A stretch of DNA of 64,000 nt, from contig NZ_AEPB01000038.1 in NCBI RefSeq assembly GCF_000189395.1, forward strand, positions 102,764 to 166,763, in the 5' to 3' direction. The translations under genes and the position numbers were made by a program. Below, piece after piece: positions 57,414 through 64,000 of the stretch. This stretch comes from Planococcus donghaensis MPA1U2. GTDB taxonomy: Bacteria > Bacillota > Bacilli > Bacillales_A > Planococcaceae. The notes below the pieces were generated by a model. That model saw nothing but the letters and a program-made list of their open reading frames with translations. It made no database searches and was not told where the DNA came from. Numbering within the stretch: the first letter of the stretch is position 1; each line of letters starts with the position of its first letter.

Positions 57414-58340
57414 ATGCGACCATCTGTACAAGAAATGATCGCACGATCAAATGGTAAGAAAAACAAAAAAGTAATCGAAAAAATCATGCCGGTTCTTTTG
57501 TTTTTGATTGCTTCAGTTTCGGTTTTAACATCTGTTGGGATCGTTGTAACATTAATCGTGGAAACCATCACGTTTTTCACGCGCGTACCATTTTTTGATT
57601 TTATTTTTGGCACCACGTGGTTGCCATTTTCAAATAAAGATGCCCAATTTGGCATTTTGCCGCTCATCGTCGGTACATTAAAAGTCACGTTAATTGCAAC
57701 GGTTGTCGCGGTACCCATCGGGATTTCAGCAGCCATTTATTTAAGTGAGTATGCCAGCGAAAATGTTCGACGCATTTTAAAGCCGATTCTTGAAGTATTA
57801 GCAGGTGTTCCAACAATTGTTTACGGATTTTTTGCGCTAACATTTGTCACACCGGTTCTTCAATCGGTATTTCCAGAAATCAAAATTTTTAACGCGATTT
57901 CACCCGGAATTGTTGTAGGAATCATGATTATTCCAATGATCGCTTCTTTGTCAGAAGATGCCATGTCTTCTGTGCCAAAAAGTATACGAGAAGGCGCATT
58001 AGCAATGGGTTCAACAAAATTTGAAGTGGCTTGGAAAATAACTCTACCAGCCGCGTTATCAGGAATCATTGCATCGGTGGTGCTAGCTGTATCGAGAGCA
58101 ATCGGAGAAACCATGATTGTCTCGCTTGCAGCCGGCTCCACACCAAGATTTGATGGGGACTTTACCGGTTCAATCCAAACGATGACTGCTTATATCGTAC
58201 AAGTATCAAAAGGGGATGCTGGATACGGAACAACAATTTATTATTCCATCTACGCAGTCGGGTTCACGCTGTTTGTCTTTACAATGCTTATGAATATCCT
58301 TGCTGGCTACGTCTCAAAACGTTTCAGGGAGGAATATTAA
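57414..58340 (+). CDS. pstC: Phosphate ABC transporter permease PstC
   Basis: Membrane subunit with six TM helices. Conserved EAA-type loop (REGALAMGSTKFEVAWKITLPAA) and SRAIGETM. 308 aa. ATG 57414 has AAAGGGGA 8 nt upstream; the upstream frame extension runs through the attenuator hairpin and is rejected. Confidence 0.95.
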   Translation: MRPSVQEMIARSNGKKNKKVIEKIMPVLLFLIASVSVLTSVGIVVTLIVETITFFTRVPFFDFIFGTTWLPFSNKDAQFGILPLIVGTLKVTLIATVVAVPIGISAAIYLSEYASENVRRILKPILEVLAGVPTIVYGFFALTFVTPVLQSVFPEIKIFNAISPGIVVGIMIIPMIASLSEDAMSSVPKSIREGALAMGSTKFEVAWKITLPAALSGIIASVVLAVSRAIGETMIVSLAAGSTPRFDGDFTGSIQTMTAYIVQVSKGDAGYGTTIYYSIYAVGFTLFVFTMLMNILAGYVSKRFREEY

Positions 58341-58341
58341 T

Positions 58342-59220
58342 ATGAGATATATTGAACAACAAGCAGTTGTCAAACGGATGAATGGCAGATTAATCGCCAA
58401 CAGCATCTTTAAATATCTATTTTTAGCCGCTACATTAGTCGCATTAGTAGCATTGGTTATTTTACTTTACCGGATTGTTTCTCAAGGAATGGGACATTTA
58501 TCCATTGAATTTTTAACGAACTTTGCTTCGCGGTTTCCAGAAAAGGCAGGGATTAAAGCAGCACTTGTTGGTTCGCTATGGTTGATGCTGGTTGTGGCAC
58601 CGACTTCAATTATTTTGGGTGTAGGTTCAGCCATTTACCTGGAGGAATATGCCAAGCAAAACCGCATCACCACATTTATCCGCATGAACATTTCCAATTT
58701 AGCAGGAGTGCCTTCGGTCGTATTTGGTTTACTTGGGTTAACCATATTCGTTCGTGCACTCGCATTAGGCAATAGTGTACTCGCAGCCGGATTTACAATG
58801 AGTTTATTGATCTTACCGGTTATTGTGGTTTCTTCACAAGAAGCGATTCGTTCCGTTCCGCGTGAATTGCGAGATGCATCTTTTGGTATGGGTGCCACCA
58901 AATGGCAAACAATCATCAAAATTATTTTGCCAGCAGCAATACCTGGTATTTTAACAGGAAGTATTTTAGCCCTATCACGAGCTATCGGAGAAACAGCACC
59001 GTTAATCGTTATTGGTGTTCCGGTTATTATTCAGTTTTTACCGGCCGGAGTTATGGATACATTTACTGCACTGCCGATGCAAATTTATGATTGGTCCAGC
59101 CGTCCGCAACAAGAATTTCAAACGGTAGCAGCAGCTGGAATTATGGTGTTAATGGCTGTTCTATTGTTTATGAATTCTATTGCAGTAATTATTCGAAACA
59201 AATTTGATAAACGCTATTAA
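58342..59220 (+). CDS. pstA: Phosphate ABC transporter permease PstA
   Basis: Second permease subunit, six TM helices, EAA loop [20 protein letters not shown], and [10 protein letters not shown]. 292 aa. Begins right after the pstC stop; GGGAGG is 8 nt upstream of ATG 58342. Confidence 0.95.
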   Translation: MRYIEQQAVVKRMNGRLIANSIFKYLFLAATLVALVALVILLYRIVSQGMGHLSIEFLTNFASRFPEKAGIKAALVGSLWLMLVVAPTSIILGVGSAIYLEEYAKQNRITTFIRMNISNLAGVPSVVFGLLGLTIFVRALALGNSVLAAGFTMSLLILPVIVVSSQEAIRSVPRELRDASFGMGATKWQTIIKIILPAAIPGILTGSILALSRAIGETAPLIVIGVPVIIQFLPAGVMDTFTALPMQIYDWSSRPQQEFQTVAAAGIMVLMAVLLFMNSIAVIIRNKFDKRY

Positions 59221-59248
59221 CGCTAATTATGTGGAAGGGGTTCTACAA

Positions 59249-60061
59249 ATGACGACTATTATTACAGAAAAACCAAGAATTGATACACCAACTCAAAAGT
59301 CTGTTAAAAAAGCAGTTTACGAAACAAATCAACTAAATCTTTGGTACGGAACAAATCATGCGTTAAAAAATATCGACTTAGAAATTAAAGAAAATGAAGT
59401 AACCGCAATAATCGGACCTTCAGGATGCGGCAAGTCAACTTATTTAAAGACATTAAATCGCATGGTTGAATTGGTGCCATCTGTTAAAACGTCTGGAGAA
59501 ATTCTTTACCGCGGACGCAATATTTTCGATCACGATTATGGCGTCGAAGAATTACGCACACGTGTAGGCATGGTTTTTCAAAAGCCCAATCCATTCCCAA
59601 AATCGATTTATGATAATATTGCTTACGGCCCACGAATTCACGGCATCAAAAACAAGAAAATTCTTGATGAAATTGTTGAAAAAAGTTTACGTGGAGCGGC
59701 TATTTGGGACGAAGTAAAAGATCGCTTAAACGAAAATGCTTATAGCGTTTCAGGCGGTCAACAGCAACGGATTTGTATCGCACGCGCACTTGCAATCGAA
59801 CCTGATGTGATTTTGATGGATGAGCCAACTTCGGCACTTGATCCCATTTCGACATTAAAAGTTGAAGAATTGGTTCAGGAATTGAAAAAAGACTATAGCA
59901 TCATCATTGTGACACACAATATGCAACAAGCTGCTCGTATTTCAGATAAAACGGCGTTTTTCTTGAATGGCGAGGTTATCGAATTTAATCAAACAGATAC
60001 GATATTTTCAAACCCTGCAGACAAACGTACGGAAGATTATATTTCAGGTAGATTCGGTTAA
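59249..60061 (+). CDS. pstB: Phosphate ABC transporter ATP-binding protein PstB
   Basis: Walker [11 protein letters not shown]-loop VFQKPNPFP, signature VSGGQQQR, Walker [25 protein letters not shown]-loop. 270 aa with a ~20-residue polar N-terminal extension. ATG 59249 chosen: GAAGGGG about 9 nt upstream; the earlier in-frame start lies in pstA. Confidence 0.96.
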   Translation: MTTIITEKPRIDTPTQKSVKKAVYETNQLNLWYGTNHALKNIDLEIKENEVTAIIGPSGCGKSTYLKTLNRMVELVPSVKTSGEILYRGRNIFDHDYGVEELRTRVGMVFQKPNPFPKSIYDNIAYGPRIHGIKNKKILDEIVEKSLRGAAIWDEVKDRLNENAYSVSGGQQQRICIARALAIEPDVILMDEPTSALDPISTLKVEELVQELKKDYSIIIVTHNMQQAARISDKTAFFLNGEVIEFNQTDTIFSNPADKRTEDYISGRFG

Positions 60062-60076
60062 TGGGAGGCGAAAAGT

Positions 60077-60736
60077 TTGTCAGTACGCGAAAAATTTGAA
60101 TTTGAACTAAATACAGCACAAGAAGAATTAATCACGTTAAGCACCATGGCAGTAAGTGCGTTAAATAAGTCTATGGAAGCATTAATAGGGCAAGATGTAG
60201 ATGCTGCATTAGAAGTGATTGAAGATGATAAAGACATCAATCAATTAGAAGAGTTTATCAATGACCGAGTGATTTTACTGATAGCGAAGCAGTCGCCGGT
60301 AGCTACTGATTTAAGACGTTTAATCGTAACAATAAAAGTAGCATCAGATATGGAACGGGTGGGTGATTATGCAGTTAATATTGCAAAAGAAACCATTCGA
60401 ATCGGCAATCAGGAGTTATTGCCGCAAATCGGGCAGATTCAGCAAATGCAAAAATTGGCTGTTGCCATGCTGCATCAAGTAATTGATGCTTTTGTAGAAG
60501 AAGATATTGTCAAAGCAAAAGAAATTGCAGAACTCGACGATCAAGTCGACGATTTATACGGCGATGTAATTCGTAAACTAATCCAAGCAGGTGGCGAAAA
60601 CCCGGACAAGCTTGGTCAAATTACGCAATTAGCATTTATCAGTCGCTATATGGAACGATCGGCTGATCACGCGACAAATATTGCGGAACAATTGTTTTTC
60701 CTTGTGCGCGGTCGTCACTACGATTTAAACAAATAA
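60077..60736 (+). CDS. phoU: Phosphate signalling protein PhoU
   Basis: Peripheral protein that links PstSCAB activity to PhoR signalling and limits Pi uptake. Two three-helix bundles with metal-binding E/DxxxD motifs (VASDMERVGDYAVNI, YMERSADHATNI). 219 aa. TTG start with GGGAGGCG 8 nt upstream. Closes the pst operon. Confidence 0.94.
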   Translation: MSVREKFEFELNTAQEELITLSTMAVSALNKSMEALIGQDVDAALEVIEDDKDINQLEEFINDRVILLIAKQSPVATDLRRLIVTIKVASDMERVGDYAVNIAKETIRIGNQELLPQIGQIQQMQKLAVAMLHQVIDAFVEEDIVKAKEIAELDDQVDDLYGDVIRKLIQAGGENPDKLGQITQLAFISRYMERSADHATNIAEQLFFLVRGRHYDLNK

Positions 60737-60766
60737 TGAGAGTCCCCATTCAACAAAAATAAGTTG

Positions 60767-60798
60767 CCGGAAGCGAAAAGCTACCGGTCTTCTTTTTT
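60767..60798 (+). terminator. phoU terminator
   Basis: CCGG-AGC / GCT-CCGG stem with A/A mismatch, GAAAA loop and a T-rich tail. Confidence 0.75.
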
Positions 60799-60852
60799 AT
60801 TTAGAAAGGTTCAAGATTATTGAAGTTTTACAGTAGACTTTATGTTGAAATA

Positions 60853-60861
60853 TGCTATAAT
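60853..60861 (+). promoter_or_regulatory. Extended -10 promoter of rpmG
   Basis: TGC-TATAAT at 60853-60861; a loose -35 TAGACT lies 16 nt upstream. Leader ~63 nt with an AGATCA/TGATCT stem (60875-60900). Confidence 0.6.
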
Positions 60862-60924
60862 AATTAAGTCGTATAGATCACGCTTATTTACAAATGATCT
60901 TTGAAAGAATTAGGAGGGATACCG

Positions 60925-61074
60925 ATGCGTGTTAACATCACTTTAGCTTGTACAGAATGTAGCGAACGTAACTACAGCACTGTTAAAAATAAGCGCAACA
61001 ACCCTGAGCGTCTTGAAATGAAAAAATATTGCTCACGTGAAAAGAAAATGACAGTACACCGTGAAACGAAGTAA
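60925..61074 (+). CDS. rpmG: 50S ribosomal protein L33
   Basis: 49-aa L33 starting [12 protein letters not shown]. The zinc-ribbon pattern is incomplete: CTEC is intact but the second knuckle reads YCSREKK, with one Cys instead of two. RBS TAGGAGGG 6 nt upstream. A terminator follows at once. Confidence 0.95.
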   Translation: MRVNITLACTECSERNYSTVKNKRNNPERLEMKKYCSREKKMTVHRETK

Positions 61075-61083
61075 TTCATTGAT

Positions 61084-61118
61084 TGCCAAAACCTCATACA
61101 GGTTTTGGCTTTTTTCTT
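61084..61118 (+). terminator. Terminator-like hairpin rpmG to cyclo-ligase gene
   Basis: GCCAAAACCT / AGGTTTTGGC perfect stem with CATAC loop and T-rich tail, ending 3 nt before the next RBS. Confidence 0.88.
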
Positions 61119-61139
61119 TTTAAAGGAGAAGATTTGGAT

Positions 61140-61715
61140 ATGAATAAAAAAACTCAACGCAATCAAGTGCTAGAAATGCTTCGTCAAATGACAGCTGAAC
61201 AATATAGCGCTAAATCGCAAGCAATTATAAATCACTTAATGAAAGATCCCGCTTTTTTATCAGCAACAACAATTGGGCTAACAATATCTGCATTTCCTGA
61301 AGTAGATACATTTGCTTTAATAGAAGCATGCTGGGCGACGGGTAAACAAGTAGCTGTTCCAAAATGCTATTCAGCAAACCGGACGATGGACTTTCGAATT
61401 ATTGAGCATTTCGATCAACTAGAAACAGTTTACATGAAACTAAAAGAACCGATTGTCACAACGACAACTTACATAACCCCTGACCAAATCGACTTATTAA
61501 TCGTACCGGGTGTAGTTTTTTCAAAACAAGGCTTTAGAATTGGATTTGGTGGAGGCTATTATGATCGCTTTTTAGCAAACTATCCAGGCGAGACTCGTTC
61601 GTTAGCATTTGATTGTCAAATTGCTGAAGAGATTCCCGTTGAAGCACATGATTTGCCGGTTAGCGGCATTTATACAGAAAGTGGTTTTATCGATTTAAAG
61701 GCGGTGGACAAATGA
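61140..61715 (+). CDS. 5-formyltetrahydrofolate cyclo-ligase
   Basis: ATP-dependent conversion of 5-formyl-THF to methenyl-THF (YqgN). C-terminal ATP/Mg motif RIGFGGGYYDRFL near residue 135, central VDTFALIEACWATGKQVAVP. 191 aa. ATG 61140 with AAAGGAG ~11 nt upstream; the longer frame begins in the rpmG terminator. Overlaps yqgQ by 4 nt. Confidence 0.92.
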   Translation: MNKKTQRNQVLEMLRQMTAEQYSAKSQAIINHLMKDPAFLSATTIGLTISAFPEVDTFALIEACWATGKQVAVPKCYSANRTMDFRIIEHFDQLETVYMKLKEPIVTTTTYITPDQIDLLIVPGVVFSKQGFRIGFGGGYYDRFLANYPGETRSLAFDCQIAEEIPVEAHDLPVSGIYTESGFIDLKAVDK

Positions 61716-61909
61716 AAAACCTATATGATGTTATGCAATTGCTAAAGCGTTATGGCACCGTTATTTATACAGCTGATTACAGTGCAGATATTGGATTAAT
61801 GGAAGAAGAAATTAAAGAACTGTATCGACTGCAATTTATTACATCGAAAGAATTTGCAACAGCGATGCTCATTTTGCGCCAAAAAAAATCCGAATACGAT
61901 AAAAAATAA
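61712..61909 (+). CDS. yqgQ: YqgQ family protein (DUF910)
   Basis: 65-aa small helical protein, MKNLYDVMQLLKRYG ... LMEEEIKELYRLQFI. Matches YqgQ of Bacillus, whose structure is a three-helix bundle; function unknown, proposed nucleic-acid binding. ATGA overlap with the preceding gene. gluP and glkA, neighbours in B. subtilis, are missing here. Confidence 0.88.
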   Translation: MKNLYDVMQLLKRYGTVIYTADYSADIGLMEEEIKELYRLQFITSKEFATAMLILRQKKSEYDKK

Positions 61910-61919
61910 ATTCGTTTTG

Positions 61920-61945
61920 CGAAACTTTTAGTTGTTTCATTCGTC
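61920..61945 (+). promoter_or_regulatory. ECF-sigma-like promoter before LtaS-type gene
   Basis: CGAAAC at 61920-61925, 16-nt spacer, CGTC at 61942-61945. One mismatch from the TGAAAC / CGTC pattern of ECF sigma factors such as SigM and SigX; ~99 nt before the start codon. Confidence 0.5.
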
Positions 61946-62043
61946 TTTAATAAGGGTAATTACTTCAATTGACTGCAACAATGTTTTATACTGAACTATT
62001 ATGGTAACCGTGAAAAACAAATAGAATAGGAGGATGTCTAGGA

Positions 62044-63948
62044 ATGTTAAAAAAAGAATGGCCAAAGCATACAGTCCTGGCAATTGCCATCATCGCCACT
62101 TGGCTAAAAACATATATTGTTTACAAAACAAGTTTTTCAATTACCATTGATAACTTGTTGCAAGAGTTTATCTTGTTTATTAATCCGTTAAGCATGCTGT
62201 TGTTTATTTACGGAGTCTCGTTGTTCTTTAAAAGTGACAAAGTTAAAAATATTTATTTACTATCGGTAGCAGGTGTAACCTCGATCGTTCTTTACGGAAA
62301 CGTTGCATTTTACCGATTTTTCAATGACTTTATCACCTTGCCTGTATTGTTCCAAACCGATAATTTTGGCGATTTAGGATCTAGTGCAGCTGCAAGTGTG
62401 TTTTGGACAGATCTTTTTTACTTTGCAGATGTTCTCGTTATTCTACTAGCTATTAAATTTATTAAACTAAAACCAAGCAAAGCAAAATCTCAATCGGTAC
62501 AACGCAAAGCTTATTATATTTTGGCGTTGGCAGTGCTATTTTTCAATTTAGGACTGGCAGAAGCTGAACGTCCACAATTATTAACACGTAGCTTTGACCG
62601 TGAGATGTTAGTGAAAAACTTAGGGATGTACAATTATCATTTGTATGATATTTACATTCAGTCAAAATCACAAGCACAACGTGCATTAGCAGACGGATCT
62701 GAGTTGGTAGAAGCGAACAGTTACGTACGTGCTAACCAAATTGAACCTTCTGCAGAAATGAAGGGAATTGCTGAAGGACGTAACTTAATTGTTGTGACTT
62801 TAGAATCGTTGCAGAGTTTTGTGATTAACGAAGAAATGAACGGACAAACCATTACACCGTTTATCAATTCGTTGACAGAAGATGAAGACACCATTTATTT
62901 TGAAAATTTCTATCACCAAACAGGGTTGGGCAAAACTTCGGATTCGGAATTTTTGCTTGAAAACTCACTTTACCCGTTAAGTGGCGGGGCAGTATTTTTT
63001 ACGCATAGCGGAAACACGTTTAACTCAATGGCTGAAAGCCTTGGCAGTGAAGGCTATGCAACAAACGTTCAACATGCTAACACAAAGAGCTTTTGGAATC
63101 GCGACATCATGTATGAATCGTTGAATATTGACGAATTTTATGATGTGGAAAGCTTTGAAGTAGAAGATGGTCAAGCGGTAAACTGGGGCATGAAGGACGT
63201 ACCATTTATGGAACAGTCTGTTGAACATATGACTGAAATGCCACAACCATTTTATAGTCGTTTGTTAACTTTAACAAATCATCATCCATTTACACTGGAT
63301 GAAGAAGACAAATTAATCGGTGAATACGACTCGAATTCAGGAACGTTAAATCGATATTTCCAAACATCGCGTTATTTAGATGAAGCGGTAAAAACTCTTT
63401 TTGACGAGTTAAAAGAACAAGGCTTATACGAAAACTCAATTATTGTGATGTACGGTGACCATTACGGTATATCTGAAAATCATAATGAGGCCATGTCTCA
63501 ATATCTTGGTGAAGAAGTAACGCCATTTACGTCTGCTGAATTGCAGAAAGTTCCGTTCTTCGTTCATATTCCAGGGTATGGCCAAGGTTATGTTGAGGAT
63601 GAAGTAGGTGGACAAATCGATATGCGTCCAACAATCATGAACTTACTGAACATTGATACGTCGAAAGATATTCAATTTGGTGGGGATTTGTTCTCAGAAG
63701 AACACGAAGAGTTAGCGATTTACCGTGACGGGCGTTTTGTCACAGACGAATTGGTTTATGCAGAAAATGTTTGCTACGACAAAGAAACGGGTGAACCAAC
63801 CGAGCAAGAATTATGTGCACCATTTATCGAGCAGGCATTTACAGAACTCGAATATTCCGAGTCGATTATTAACGGCGATTTATTGCGCTTCTACGACGAA
63901 GAAGATGGGCAGTTAACAACGATTCCAGATGCGGAATTAAAACAATAA
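62044..63948 (+). CDS. LTA synthase family protein (YqgS-like)
   Basis: Polyglycerolphosphate lipoteichoic acid synthase or primase type. Five N-terminal TM helices (to about residue 175), then an extracellular sulfatase-like domain with metal/catalytic residues: Glu in VVTLESLQSFV, nucleophile Thr in GLGKTSDSEFL, and Asp-His in MYGDHYGIS. 634 aa. ATG 62044 has AGGAGG 10 nt upstream. B. subtilis has four paralogs; context matches yqgS, but exact role is not determinable. Confidence 0.9.
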   Translation: MLKKEWPKHTVLAIAIIATWLKTYIVYKTSFSITIDNLLQEFILFINPLSMLLFIYGVSLFFKSDKVKNIYLLSVAGVTSIVLYGNVAFYRFFNDFITLPVLFQTDNFGDLGSSAAASVFWTDLFYFADVLVILLAIKFIKLKPSKAKSQSVQRKAYYILALAVLFFNLGLAEAERPQLLTRSFDREMLVKNLGMYNYHLYDIYIQSKSQAQRALADGSELVEANSYVRANQIEPSAEMKGIAEGRNLIVVTLESLQSFVINEEMNGQTITPFINSLTEDEDTIYFENFYHQTGLGKTSDSEFLLENSLYPLSGGAVFFTHSGNTFNSMAESLGSEGYATNVQHANTKSFWNRDIMYESLNIDEFYDVESFEVEDGQAVNWGMKDVPFMEQSVEHMTEMPQPFYSRLLTLTNHHPFTLDEEDKLIGEYDSNSGTLNRYFQTSRYLDEAVKTLFDELKEQGLYENSIIVMYGDHYGISENHNEAMSQYLGEEVTPFTSAELQKVPFFVHIPGYGQGYVEDEVGGQIDMRPTIMNLLNIDTSKDIQFGGDLFSEEHEELAIYRDGRFVTDELVYAENVCYDKETGEPTEQELCAPFIEQAFTELEYSESIINGDLLRFYDEEDGQLTTIPDAELKQ

Positions 63949-63951
63949 ATA

Positions 63952-63987
63952 TATAGGAGAGTGCTTTGGTGCACTCTCCTATTTTCA
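63952..63987 (+). terminator. LtaS-type gene terminator
   Basis: TAGGAGAGTGC / GCACTCTCCTA stem with TTTGGT-type loop, then TTTTC. Confidence 0.88.
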
Positions 63988-64000
63988 TGCAATAAAAAAA

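Overview
The window is a chromosomal segment of a low-GC Gram-positive bacterium of the order Bacillales. Gene order follows the Bacillus subtilis yqeG-to-yqgS segment almost gene for gene, and RBSs are strong AGGAGG-type. Several features point to the Planococcaceae (Planococcus/Planomicrobium-like), and this is inference, not proof: sporulation-linked genes expected here (yqfC, yqfD, yqfQ) are missing, GlyRS is a single-chain enzyme, and deoC sits where mtaB is expected. I see no rRNA, tRNA, IS element, prophage or CRISPR array.

Layout. 1-4.8 kb: tightly overlapping yqeG-yqeH-aroE-yhbY-nadD-yqeK-rsfS-yqeM operon (ribosome assembly, shikimate, NAD). 4.8-8.5 kb: comEABC DNA-uptake operon, followed by the tiny antisense gene yqzM. 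8.9-13.4 kb: holA, rpsT (minus), lepA, hemW. 13.5-20.8 kb: CIRCE-controlled hrcA-grpE-dnaK with a semi-independent dnaJ, then prmA, rsmE, deoC. 20.9-30.6 kb: rpsU; an nfeD-floA membrane-stress operon with a sigma-W-type promoter; phoH; pgpH-ybeY-dgkA-cdd-era-recO. 30.7-33.9 kb: T-box-controlled glyS (minus) and divergent ccpN-ppsR. 34-37.1 kb: dnaG-sigA macromolecular synthesis operon. 37.2-40.9 kb: acyl-CoA dehydrogenase with a cre site, cytochrome c550, trmK-nif3. 40.9-42.7 kb: the only accessory-looking stretch, with a frameshifted GNAT gene, a decayed minus-strand gene, a 146-aa membrane protein and a 50-aa membrane microprotein. 42.7-50.1 kb: ispH (minus), cshB-nfo, a Zur-boxed zinc uptake operon znuC-znuB-zur, yqfW and ispG (minus). 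50.2-56.2 kb: DUF1189 gene (minus), Na/Pi cotransporter, DUF456 gene, sodA, class B PBP. 56.3-60.8 kb: pstSCAB-phoU with a four-hexamer PhoP box. 60.9-64 kb: rpmG, 5-formyl-THF cyclo-ligase, yqgQ, LtaS-type enzyme.

Most of the window is conserved housekeeping DNA. I did not find a convincing novel multi-gene system. The most useful observations are regulatory or structural: a probable ATT start for ComEC; readable sigma-W/ECF, sigma-B, Zur, PhoP, CIRCE, cre, CcpN and T-box signals; four terminators placed directly against the next gene's RBS with no room for a promoter; a very strong hairpin without a U-tract between dnaJ and prmA; a three-cysteine L33; and the decaying locus between nif3 and ispH.
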